Below, one piece after another: positions 17,868 to 26,513 of a stretch of DNA of 36,650 nucleotides. How positions within the stretch are numbered: the stretch's first letter is position 1; every line of letters starts with the position of its first letter. This stretch comes from Streptosporangiales bacterium (lineage in GTDB: Bacteria; Actinomycetota; Actinomycetes; Streptosporangiales; Streptosporangiaceae). The position numbers were made by a program, and so were the translations under genes. The notes under the pieces were generated by a model. It was not told the DNA's origin and searched no databases. It saw nothing but the letters and a program-made list of their open reading frames with translations. Location: contig JADGPC010000103.1 in assembly GCA_017882645.1 (NCBI GenBank), positions 1-36,650 of the forward strand. Reading direction: 5' to 3'.

Positions 17868-18539
17868 TTAACGAGCTGAGCCGCGCGCCTTGACCAGCCC
17901 GGTCTCGTAGGCGAACACGACCGCCTGGACCCGGTCCCGCAGGCCGAGCTTGGCCAGGACGCGCCCGACATGAGTCTTGACGGTGGCCTCGGAGACGAAC
18001 AGGCGCTCGGCGATCTCGGTATTGCTCAGGCCCTGGGCGATCAGGATCAGGACCTCGCGCTCCCTGCTGGTGAGGCCAGCCAGGTCAGGGGGCTCGCCGA
18101 CGGCATCGGTGGGGAACATCGGCGCGAACCTGTCGATGAGCCGGCGCGTCGTGGACGGCGCCACAACGGCGTCCCCTGAATGGACGGACCTGATCCCGAA
18201 CAGCAGTTCTTCCGGCGGCACGTCCTTCAGCAGGAAACCGCTGGCCCCGGCCTTGAGCGCGGCGAACGCGTACTCATCCAGGTCGAACGTCGTGAGCATG
18301 AGCACCCGCGGCCGGTCGCCGGCCTGGCAGATCCGCCTTGTCGCCTCGATCCCGTCGAGCCTGGGCATCCGCACGTCCATCACGACGACATCGGCCGTCG
18401 TGGCGCGGAGCAGGTCCACGGCCGCCAGCCCGTCGCCGGCCTCGCCGACGACGGCCATGTCCCGCTGGGCATCGAGGACCATCCGGAACCCGGTGCGGAC
18501 GAGTTCCTGGTCGTCGACCAGGACGATCCTGATGCTCAC
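17868..18539 (-). CDS. NarL/FixJ-type response regulator
   Basis: GTG start overlapping the kinase stop; IRIVLVDDQELVRTGFRMVLDAQ, DVVVMDVRMPRLDGIEATRRI, LTSREREVLILIAQGLSNTEIAERLFVSEATVKTHVGRVLAKLGLRDR. Confidence 0.93.
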   Translation of the reverse strand: MSIRIVLVDDQELVRTGFRMVLDAQRDMAVVGEAGDGLAAVDLLRATTADVVVMDVRMPRLDGIEATRRICQAGDRPRVLMLTTFDLDEYAFAALKAGASGFLLKDVPPEELLFGIRSVHSGDAVVAPSTTRRLIDRFAPMFPTDAVGEPPDLAGLTSREREVLILIAQGLSNTEIAERLFVSEATVKTHVGRVLAKLGLRDRVQAVVFAYETGLVKARGSAR

Positions 18540-19789
18540 GCGGCGCTTGCCCGCGCGGGCGCGATCGGCAGCCGCGCGGTGACCTGGAAGCCGCCGTTCA
18601 TCCGCGGGCCTGCGTGGACCGTTCCGCCGTACATGGCGGCCCGCTCGCGCATCCCGGTCAGCCCGTGGCCGGCGCCGTCGCTGGCGGCCGCGCCGCCCAG
18701 CCCGTTGTCGGTCACGGCCAGCTCCAGCGCGTCGGTGGTGTAGCGCAGCAGCACGCATGCCCTGGCCCAGGGACCGCCGTGCTTGCGGGTATTGGTGAGC
18801 GACTCCTGGATGATCCGGTACGCGGCCAGCGCCGTTCCGTCGGGCAGCGGCAGCGGCTCGCCCTCGACTGCGCAGGAGACCTGCAGCCCTGCGGCCCTGG
18901 TCTGGTCGAGCAGGTCATCGAGCTGGCCGATGCCGGGTACGGGCGCCAGGGCCGCCCGGCCCGCCGTCTGGCTGACCCCGGCGGAGCCTGCGGTAACGCC
19001 TCCCGGGCCAGCGGCAACGGGACCGGCCTCGCCGATGTCGTCGTTGCTGCGCAGTACTCCGAGCAGGACCCGCATCTCGGCGAGCGCCTGCCTTCCCGTC
19101 GCCGAGATCGCCGCCAGCGCCTCGCGGGCCCGGCCGGGATCGGTTCCGAGCGCGTAGGCGGCTCCGTCGGCCTGGACGACCATCACGCTGACGTTGTGGG
19201 CGACGACGTCGTGCAGCTCGCGGGCGATCCTGGCCCGCTCGGCGGCGGTGGCGATCCGCGCCTGGGCGTCCCGGTCCCGCTCCAGCCTGGCGGCGCGCTC
19301 CTCGAGGTTGGCGTAGTAGGCGCGCCGGTACCGCATCGAGTCGCCGAGCACCCAGGCGATCAGGCACGGCCCGGCGAACAGGATCGAGGCCATGAGCAGC
19401 CAGTCCGTCAGGCTGATGGTGGCTGCGTGCCTGATCCGGCCCAGCTCGGCGGCCGATCCGAGCAGGCAGACCGCGAGGCCGAGCACCGACTGGCGCCTGG
19501 TCGTATAGGCGGCGAGGGTGTACAGCAGGATGAGGATGGCGATGTCGGCGGGCGATGGCCTGATGCCAGCGACCACCTGAGCGGCTCCGGCCGCGATCGC
19601 GGTGCCGAACGCGCCGGCCGGGTGGGCGCGGCGGAAGATCACCGGGACGGTTACTCCGAGAGTGGCCGGGATGAGCAGCCACTGGCGCAGCACGAGGCCG
19701 GTCGCCAGGCCGCCGAAGGCCAGCACCGCGGCGAGGACGCCGTCCACGAGCCGGGGGTGGCGGCGCAGCCATGCGTACAGTGCGGACAC
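18536..19789 (-). CDS. Sensor histidine kinase (HisKA_3 type)
   Basis: RARIARELHDVVAHNVSVMVVQADGA, RIIQESLTNTRKHG, VTDNGLGG, GHGLTGMRERAAMYGG. Confidence 0.92.
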   Translation of the reverse strand: MSALYAWLRRHPRLVDGVLAAVLAFGGLATGLVLRQWLLIPATLGVTVPVIFRRAHPAGAFGTAIAAGAAQVVAGIRPSPADIAILILLYTLAAYTTRRQSVLGLAVCLLGSAAELGRIRHAATISLTDWLLMASILFAGPCLIAWVLGDSMRYRRAYYANLEERAARLERDRDAQARIATAAERARIARELHDVVAHNVSVMVVQADGAAYALGTDPGRAREALAAISATGRQALAEMRVLLGVLRSNDDIGEAGPVAAGPGGVTAGSAGVSQTAGRAALAPVPGIGQLDDLLDQTRAAGLQVSCAVEGEPLPLPDGTALAAYRIIQESLTNTRKHGGPWARACVLLRYTTDALELAVTDNGLGGAAASDGAGHGLTGMRERAAMYGGTVHAGPRMNGGFQVTARLPIAPARASAA

Positions 19790-20390
19790 TGCACCAGGCT
19801 ATCCGCGGGTATCGCTCATTACGTCATACCGCGGGCTTGGCTGCCGCTCATCCCAGGGGATGACGCCGAGTTCAGCGAGCTTCACGCCCTGACCAGGCTC
19901 GAGCCTGCACGGGTGCGCGAGTACGGTCGAATGCCACGGCGCTAATACCGCTTACCGTGGCTGATCACGGCAGCTGCGTACGTTTGTCACTTTCGTTATC
20001 CCGATGATCTTGAGTCTCTCAAGTTGCAATACTGGAGTCTCCGCATAGCGGCAGGGAAGTGCATTCCGATGAGCAATTTCGCTAGACGGCTGGAAGTGAA
20101 GCCCGACGGGGCAGTGTCGGGCTGGCCCGTATCGGTTTCATCAGACCCTCTCAGCCCGGGAAACGGCCGCCCGCACTATGGAATAATGGGAGTTGTCGTC
20201 ATCCCGCCCGTTAACCGAGTGGTCATCGCCACCCTGACAGCCTTCGCGTCAGCTCTTTCACGGCAGGCGTTGGCCGCGGTATGCGCCCGGCGGATGGCAG
20301 CGGATTCCCCTGGTGGATTCAGCGACCGGACATTCCCCGTCTAGCCTTCGGCGACCACGACCGGACCGTCGCACCGGAAGGAGCCATCCC

Positions 20391-20648
20391 ATCTCCTACC
20401 GAGAGCCCGAGAAAAGGCGCGCGGCACAAAGAGCTGCTCACGCTCGGCGCATGATCGATCCCGAGTACCGCCAGCGCTATAACAATTACCATCGTGAATA
20501 TCGCGAGCGGCATCCCCAGGCAAATACGCGACGCGTAGATCATGATCATGTGACCGGTGGCATCCGAGACCTGTTGTGCACTAACTGCAACATGATGTGC
20601 GGTCAGAGCGGCGACAAGCCTGAGCGACTGGACGCGGCCGCGAAATAA
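20391..20648 (+). pseudogene. Phage-type endonuclease VII (HNH) remnant lacking the first Cys pair
   Basis: RVDHDHVTGGIRDLLCTNCNMMCGQSGDKPERLDAAAK matches the EndoVII core DHDHxTGxxRgLLCxxCN; the expected upstream CxxC segment is absent between HPQAN and TRRVDHDH. Confidence 0.6.
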
Positions 20649-20671
20649 CTCAGAGGATGGGAGATCAGCAG

Positions 20672-21466
20672 ATGACAACGCCTGGAAGGCTCAGTGTCGA
20701 CAGTGAAGGCAAGGTTCGTGGCAATGTCGCCATCAATTACAACGACCCGTGGCCGTGCGTCAACGGACGGCTTGGCGTTACGGGGACGATGAGCGGCGTT
20801 CTCGAACACACTATGGTCGCGAACCTGCCATCGTGCATCGCGTCGTTCAATAATCCCAGCCGGCAGGCTTCTGCCCACTTCGGCATCGCCCAGGACGGCA
20901 CGGTGCACCAGTTCGGCCCTCTGGGCAGAGGCTGGGAGGCTTGGCATGCGATGGCCGCGAACGCGACGTGGTACGGCATCGAGCTCGCCGATGACGGCAA
21001 CCCCAACAATCCGCTCACTGACGCGCAGATCGCAGCGTCGGCGCAGGTCGTTGAATGCCTCAGCGCGTTCGCGGGCTTTCCGTTGCAGGTCACCGACAGC
21101 GTCACCGGTCATGGCTACGGGACGCACAGCATGGGCGGCGCGGCGTGGGGCGGCCACACCTGCCCGGACCTGCCGCCGAAGCATGTCCGGTCCGCGCAGC
21201 GACCGGCGATCATCGACTTGGCGAAGCTTATCCGCGCGAGCACCCGGACCCCGCTCCCGTCCGGCCGCTGCCATGCTGATGGGCATACGTCACTAGCCGG
21301 GCTGGCTCAGCGGCAGGGCTGCGGGGTTCCCGACATCTGGTGGTCGACGGCAGCCGGAATGGCTGCGGCCGATAACACGGGGTTCGGCGACTTGCAGCGG
21401 CCATATATGGCGGCCGGTCAGTGGGATGCGCTGATGCCGTCAGGAATGATCCTCTGGCTGCCGTGA
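20672..21466 (+). CDS. N-acetylmuramoyl-L-alanine amidase (Amidase_2-like, endolysin-type)
   Basis: GVLEHTMVANLPSCIASFNNPSRQASAHFGIAQDGTVHQFGPLGRGWEAWHA...WYGIELADDG...GHTCPDLPP; C-terminus resembles a degenerate LysM (…MPSGMILWLP). Confidence 0.8.
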   Translation: MTTPGRLSVDSEGKVRGNVAINYNDPWPCVNGRLGVTGTMSGVLEHTMVANLPSCIASFNNPSRQASAHFGIAQDGTVHQFGPLGRGWEAWHAMAANATWYGIELADDGNPNNPLTDAQIAASAQVVECLSAFAGFPLQVTDSVTGHGYGTHSMGGAAWGGHTCPDLPPKHVRSAQRPAIIDLAKLIRASTRTPLPSGRCHADGHTSLAGLAQRQGCGVPDIWWSTAAGMAAADNTGFGDLQRPYMAAGQWDALMPSGMILWLP

Positions 21467-21666
21467 TCATCAGCCCTCGGGAAGGTCGTCAGGGAGCGTC
21501 CGGCTGATACCTGTCCAGACGTGCCAACGACGTGACCGCGCGCTGCCTTGCCAAGTCACCCTGCTCAAAGCGCACCAGCAGGCCGGCGCGGGTCCATCAA
21601 ATGGATGACACCAGGCTGACGCTCTGGCGGACGCGGCGCCGGTCACGGCCAGCGCACGCTGAGGTC

Positions 21667-21975
21667 ATGACACAGACAGCGAGGGCCGCAGGCCCGCAGA
21701 GCGTCGTCCTGGTCCGCGGGCTGCGCAAGCAGTACCGCGGCTCCGGCGGCTCTCCGGCGGCCAGCGGCGGCGCGCCGACGTGGCCGTCGGCATCGTCGGG
21801 CGGCCTGAGCTGCTCTTCCTGGACGAGCCGACGACGGCTCAGGCTTCGACCCCGAGTTCAGCGGCGGCGGCTACGGCCTGCGCGGCATGCGGGCACGGGT
21901 CAGCGAAATCGGCGGTGAGCCACGGTGCGGAGCGCCCCCGGTGACGGCACGACCGTCAGTGCGGAGCTGCCATGA
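21667..21975 (+). pseudogene. Decayed locus: ABC transporter ATPase fragments fused to a histidine-kinase C-terminal fragment
   Basis: VVLVRGLRKQYRG (ATPase N-terminus); another frame LSGGQRRRADVAVGIVGRPELLFLDEPTT; another frame SGFDPEFSGGGYGLRGMRARVSEIGGE; another frame TVRSAPGDGTTVSAELP* whose TGA overlaps the next gene's ATG. Confidence 0.85.
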
Positions 21976-22616
21976 TCAGGATCCTGCTGGCTGACGACCA
22001 CCCGGTGGTCAGGGAAGGGCTGCGCGGGATGCTGGCCGCCGAGCCGGACATCGACGTCGTCGGTGCGGCCGCGTCCGGCGCCGAGGCGATCGCGCTGTGC
22101 CGGTCGCTGGCGCCAGACGTCATCCTGATGGACCTGCGGATGCCGGACGGCGACGGGGCCGAGGCGATCGGCACGATCAGGGCGGAGCGCGAGGCGGTCA
22201 GGATCATCGTTCTCACCACGTACGACACCGACGCCGACATCCTGCGGGCGGTCGAGTCTGGCGCGTCTGGTTACCTGCTCAAGGACACGCCGCGGGCTGA
22301 CCTGCTCCAGGCCATCAGGGGTGCCGCCCGCGGCGAGACCGTGCTGGCACCTGTCGTGGCCGGACGGCTCGTCTCCCGGGTGCGCGGGCCCCGCCCCGAG
22401 GCCCTGACGGCACGCGAGACCGAGGTGCTGGCCCTGGTGTCGCGCGGGCTGACCAACCTCCAGATCGGCCGGGCGCTGTACGTCAGCGAGGCGACGGTCA
22501 AGACGCACCTCATGCGGGCCTGCGCGAAGCTCGGCGTGGCCGGCCGCACCGCGGCGGTGACCAAGGCGATGGAAATCGGCGCCCTGCCGGCGCCCGGCGG
22601 CCGGGGCGGATCGTGA
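21972..22616 (+). CDS. NarL/FixJ-type response regulator (intact)
   Basis: IRILLADDHPVVREGLRGMLAAEPDIDVVGAA, DVILMDLRMPDGDGAEAI, LTARETEVLALVSRGLTNLQIGRALYVSEATVKTHLMRACAKLGV. Confidence 0.93.
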   Translation: MIRILLADDHPVVREGLRGMLAAEPDIDVVGAAASGAEAIALCRSLAPDVILMDLRMPDGDGAEAIGTIRAEREAVRIIVLTTYDTDADILRAVESGASGYLLKDTPRADLLQAIRGAARGETVLAPVVAGRLVSRVRGPRPEALTARETEVLALVSRGLTNLQIGRALYVSEATVKTHLMRACAKLGVAGRTAAVTKAMEIGALPAPGGRGGS

Positions 22617-22677
22617 TAAGACGCGAGCGGACGGGGTAGCGGACTAGGCATGTCGGCACCGAGCTGGCCGTAGCTAG

Positions 22678-22914
22678 CTAGCTCAGGATCGGGCCGCCCC
22701 GGCTAGCCGAGTCGAAGTCGCCGGTGCCGTCCGGCTCGGCATCGAAGCTGTTGCTCGGGTACACCGTGCGCCCGTGCACCGGGATCTGCTCCGGATGCGC
22801 CCCTGATGCCGATACCTGCTTGATCTTGACGAAGCGCTTGATGTCCTGCCAGCCGTAGGCCAGGGCGAGACCCAGGCCCGCGACGACAAGCAGCTTGAAT
22901 ATGTTCCTGGCCAA
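22678..22914 (-). CDS. Small single-TM protein of unknown function
   Basis: MARNIFKLLVVAGLGLALAYGWQDIKRFVKIKQVS... Confidence 0.55.
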   Translation of the reverse strand: MARNIFKLLVVAGLGLALAYGWQDIKRFVKIKQVSASGAHPEQIPVHGRTVYPSNSFDAEPDGTGDFDSASRGGPILS

Positions 22915-23064
22915 TTGCGCGATCCCCTCATAACGCGGCCTGATCCGGCCGTAGCCGTCGGCTGGCCGGGCCTAGCGCCGACCCCAGCACCTGGCTTCCC
23001 CGCCGCCATCATCGCATGACGGCGCGGACGGCAGCTAGCGCTCAGGGTGGCTAGCCCGGTGCGG

Positions 23065-23436
23065 TCAGCGACGGTCCCCTCGGGCCGGGGTCTGCTCGGT
23101 GACCGGTTCCGTGCGCGGCCCGGGAACCGGCGGCTGGGCGGCTGGCCGGGTCGTCTCTGGCCTGGCCTGTCCCGGGGCGCCCGCCGCCTGCCCGGGAACG
23201 GTCGGTGCCACGTGCTGGTCTGACCAGCCGTCATGGACGATCGGCTCCTCCGGGTCGGGCATCACCTGGCGCCCTCCCCGGCGGGCCGCGAACATGCCGC
23301 CCATGACATCCCGTTTCGGTGCTGCCTCCCGCGGCTGGCCTGCCTGGTGCTTGTCGGCCCTGAAGACGAGCCCGATCCAGACGGCCAGCGTGATCACGAG
23401 GACAACGGCCATAATGCCGAGCCAGTAATTAGGCAT
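23065..23436 (-). CDS. Small N-terminally anchored membrane protein, Pro-rich tail
   Basis: GGGGGAGGTGAGGGCCATG start context; MPNYWLGIMAVVLVITLAVWIGLVFRADKHQ... Confidence 0.6.
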   Translation of the reverse strand: MPNYWLGIMAVVLVITLAVWIGLVFRADKHQAGQPREAAPKRDVMGGMFAARRGGRQVMPDPEEPIVHDGWSDQHVAPTVPGQAAGAPGQARPETTRPAAQPPVPGPRTEPVTEQTPARGDRR

Positions 23437-23470
23437 GGCCCTCACCTCCCCCTGACAGTCATTTCCGCTG

Positions 23471-23508
23471 CTCACGCGGGCAAGCATGAATCTGCTTGCC
23501 CGCGTGAG
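23471..23508. terminator. Hairpin, 15-bp perfect arms, 8-nt loop
   Basis: CTCACGCGGGCAAGC-atgaatct-GCTTGCCCGCGTGAG, 3' of the minus-strand glycosyltransferase. Confidence 0.75.
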
Positions 23509-23533
23509 GCGGGGGAGGGGGGCGGGCGGAGGG

Positions 23534-24796
23534 TTAGGCCGCGCGACGCTGCACGGCGGCTACGGCGGGCCGCCTGGCGGGTGCTGCCGGAGCGGTGCCG
23601 GCCACCTTGGGCGCCGGGGCTGCGAGGCAGCGCTCGTAGGCGGCCACGGTTTCGGCGGCGATCCGCTCCCACGGGTAGCGGGACCTGGCCCGGTCGCCGG
23701 CGGCGATGCCGAAGGCCGTCAGCTTCATCGGCGTGGACAGCAGCTCGCGGATCCGCTTGACGAAGGCCTCAGGGCCGCCAGCGGGCAGCAGCACCCCGGT
23801 CGTGCCGTCGATCACGGCGTCGGCGCAGGCGCCTACCGCGTGCGCCATGACCGGCGTACCGCACGCCATCGCGGTGATCGCCGCGGCGCCGTAGGGCTCG
23901 TAACGCGCCGCGCTGACGAAGATGTCGGCCGAGCGCATCAGGGCCTCGAGGTTCTTGCTGGCGACCTGGCCGGTGAAGGTAACCCGGTCGGCCACGCCGA
24001 GCCCGGCGGCCAGCTTGCCGAGCTTCTTGTAGTTGAGGTCGGAGTCCAGCTCGTCCTGGTCGGGGCCGCCGGCGATGACCAGCTCGGCTCCTGGCAGGTC
24101 AGGGAGGGCCCTGATGAGCTTGTCGAGGCCCTGATGGTCGGCCAGGGAGCCGACGTGCAGCAGCCGGAGCTCACCGTGGCGCTTGGCAGCCGGGCCGTCA
24201 GGGCCGAAGCGGGCGGTGTCCACGCCGCAGGGCACGATCCTGACCCGCGCGCCGGGAACGCCGAGCCCGGCCAGGCCGGCGACTTCATCGGAGCTGTGCG
24301 CCAGCACGCCACTGACGGAGCGGGCGACGAGGGCTTCCATCCGGATCCTGGCGCTGTCCTGCGGGCCTGGTACGCCGTGGCACTGCTCGGCGGTGCCCAG
24401 CGAGCCGAAGCTCTGGATGATCGGGACCGGCACCTCGCGGGCGGCCAGCAGGGCGGCCAGGCCGCTGGTCCAGTGATGCGCGTGGACGATGTCCGGCGTG
24501 TCCTTCTTCCAGCGCGCTGCGAGGTACCTGCCGATCTCTGCGACGTACTGCGGCAGCTGGTCGGCGGGGACGGGCGCTGGCGGCCCGGCCTTGATGTAGC
24601 GCGCGGTGAGGCCGGGAGCAAGCGTCTCGCGGTCGGGCAGTCCCGGAGCGTCCTTGCGGGCGTAGATGACGACGCTGTGATCCTGAGCGGCGAGCGCCCG
24701 GCCGAGACCGGCGACGTGCGCGGCCTGCTCGGCGGCGTACGGGTCAGACGGGGTGGCTGGCGCTGAAACATGCCGTGCGACGAGGGCGATCTTCAT
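23534..24796 (-). CDS. GT4-type glycosyltransferase
   Basis: MKIALVARHVSAPATPSDPYAAEQAAHVAGLGRALAAQ..., IVHAHHWTSGLAAL, RIVPCGVDTARFGP, VSAARYEPYGAAAITAMACGTPVMAHAVGA. Confidence 0.9.
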   Translation of the reverse strand: MKIALVARHVSAPATPSDPYAAEQAAHVAGLGRALAAQDHSVVIYARKDAPGLPDRETLAPGLTARYIKAGPPAPVPADQLPQYVAEIGRYLAARWKKDTPDIVHAHHWTSGLAALLAAREVPVPIIQSFGSLGTAEQCHGVPGPQDSARIRMEALVARSVSGVLAHSSDEVAGLAGLGVPGARVRIVPCGVDTARFGPDGPAAKRHGELRLLHVGSLADHQGLDKLIRALPDLPGAELVIAGGPDQDELDSDLNYKKLGKLAAGLGVADRVTFTGQVASKNLEALMRSADIFVSAARYEPYGAAAITAMACGTPVMAHAVGACADAVIDGTTGVLLPAGGPEAFVKRIRELLSTPMKLTAFGIAAGDRARSRYPWERIAAETVAAYERCLAAPAPKVAGTAPAAPARRPAVAAVQRRAA

Positions 24797-24911
24797 CCCT
24801 TGGATCTCCTTGCGGTGTCAGGCTGAATGTCACCGCGAACGCCGGCTAGGAAAGCCAGTCCTGGAGTTCAGAGCGCTACGAATAGTCGCTAGTCTCGCCG
24901 TGAAAACGGAA

Positions 24912-24955
24912 AGGCACACCCAGCAACGTCACACTGTGACAGATGGGGTGTGCCT
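24912..24955. promoter_or_regulatory. Nested inverted repeat in a divergent intergenic region
   Basis: Outer arms AGGCACACCC / GGGTGTGCCT enclose the palindrome GTCACA-c-TGTGAC. Confidence 0.5.
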
Positions 24956-25189
24956 GCGTCGTAAGCACTGCCCATGAAGCTACACCAGGTTGGCCCCGCT
25001 GTCCAGTTTCTCCTGTCCGGTTACGCGGCCGCCGGCCGCCGGCCGCAGCCTGGTCGGCCTGGGTTGGGGGCTGCTAGTCCTGAACCCCCCGCCCGCATAA
25101 CATGTCCCTGATGCGGCTTCGGTGTTCTGGCTTGGCCCCGGTGCCGAGGTGTCTCGGCCGGCCAACCTGATCCGGATTGGGGGTGCAGC

Positions 25190-25549
25190 GTGCCAGAGTT
25201 CGAGCTCTCGTCCGAGCATCGCGATGGCACTCTCGTCATCAAGCTCGTTGGTGACCTCGACATCGTCACGAGCCGGCAGCTCGACGAGACCCTCGCTGAA
25301 TCAAGCAGGACGCTCGACCATGTCGTGCTCGACCTGGCCGCCGTGGACTTCATGGACACCAGCTCGCTCGCGGTGATCGTCGGCCACTGGAAGGGACTGG
25401 TAGCGGCCGGCGGATCGCTGGCACTCGCCGGAGCGAGGTTCGAGTACACGAGAACCCTGTGGATCACCGGGCTAGCTGACCGGATCCCGATGTACGACAG
25501 CGTCGACCTGGCCATCGCCGCCCAGCAGACGGCAGCTGACGGCAGCTGA
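25190..25549 (+). CDS. STAS-domain anti-sigma factor antagonist
   Basis: LVIKLVGDLDIVTSRQLDETLAESSRTLDHVVLDLAAVDFMDTSSLAVIVGHWKGL; GTG start. Confidence 0.9.
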   Translation: MPEFELSSEHRDGTLVIKLVGDLDIVTSRQLDETLAESSRTLDHVVLDLAAVDFMDTSSLAVIVGHWKGLVAAGGSLALAGARFEYTRTLWITGLADRIPMYDSVDLAIAAQQTAADGS

Positions 25550-25566
25550 CGGGACAGGCTGAAACC

Positions 25567-26394
25567 CTAGTCAGCTTCCGCGCCGGACAGTTCCGGGTCG
25601 GATTCCAGTATCCGGTCGCGCAGGTATGCGAGCGCGTGCGCGAGCAGACGTGAGACGTGCATCTGGGAGATGCCAAGCTGGTCGCCGATCTCGGACTGGG
25701 TCATGTTGCCGTAGAACCGCATCATCAGCAGGCGCTGCTCCCGGTCAGGGAGCTCGCCGAGGTGCCCCCAGACGGCCTCCATGTCCAGCGTGTTCTCGAG
25801 CTGCGGGTCCTCGCCGCCAAGCAGATCCTCCAGCGTCCCCGCGTCGGTGCCGTCGGACAGCGGAGCGCTCAAGGACGAGGCCTGGAACGCGAGATCGGCC
25901 CGCTGGGCATCGAGCAGGTCGCTGGCACTGACTCCGAGGTACTCGGCAAGCTCGGAATCGGTCGGAGTCCGCGACAGCTCCTGCGCCAGGTCGCCTCTGG
26001 CCTTCCTGATCTCCAGCCGCAGCTCCTGCGCGGACCGGCGGACGTGTACCTGCCAGCGCTTGTCACGGAAGTGGCGCTTGATCTCGCCGGTGATGGTCGG
26101 CGTCGCATAAGCCGCCAGGCTCTCGCCGATCTCCGGGTCGAAGTTGTTGATGGCCTTCAGCAGCCCGACGTAGCCGACCTGCATCAGCTCTTCGTGAGGC
26201 TCGGGGCTGTCCCGGTAGCGCAGCACGCACGAGCGGACGAGCCCCTGGTAGCGGCCGACGAGCGCCTCGCAGGCCGCCTCGCGGACCGGGGTCCCGTGCG
26301 GCTCGGACTGAATGGTCTTCAGCAGCTCGTGGTCTGCCTGCTTGCCGAAGTCAGCCGGGTCCGGCGACGTCCGGCGAGCTGTCGGGGGTACCAA
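25567..26394 (-). CDS. RNA polymerase sigma factor, SigB/SigF/SigG family (group 3)
   Basis: LMQVGYVGLLKAINNFDPEIGESLAAYATPTITGEIKRHFRDKRWQVHVRRSAQEL ... MMRFYGNMTQSEIGDQLGISQMHVSRLLAHALAYLR; TTG start. Confidence 0.93.
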   Translation of the reverse strand: MVPPTARRTSPDPADFGKQADHELLKTIQSEPHGTPVREAACEALVGRYQGLVRSCVLRYRDSPEPHEELMQVGYVGLLKAINNFDPEIGESLAAYATPTITGEIKRHFRDKRWQVHVRRSAQELRLEIRKARGDLAQELSRTPTDSELAEYLGVSASDLLDAQRADLAFQASSLSAPLSDGTDAGTLEDLLGGEDPQLENTLDMEAVWGHLGELPDREQRLLMMRFYGNMTQSEIGDQLGISQMHVSRLLAHALAYLRDRILESDPELSGAEAD

Positions 26395-26479
26395 AGCTCG
26401 TCACCTCCACTGGTCGAGCACGAGTAGGCATGCCCCCTGGAGACGCTCCAAACATGGGACTGCCGAGAACCGCACCGAC

Positions 26480-26503
26480 TACCCGGCCCTCGACGGGGTA
26501 AAC
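26480..26503 (-). promoter_or_regulatory. SigF/SigB-type promoter upstream of the sigma gene
   Basis: Minus strand GTTT-ACCCCGTCGAGGGCC(15)-GGGTA. Confidence 0.7.
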
Positions 26504-26513
26504 AGCGCAGCGG

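Noticed and set aside
20024-20344. 106-aa plus-strand ORF
   Set aside because: No recognisable motif, RBS or protein-like composition.
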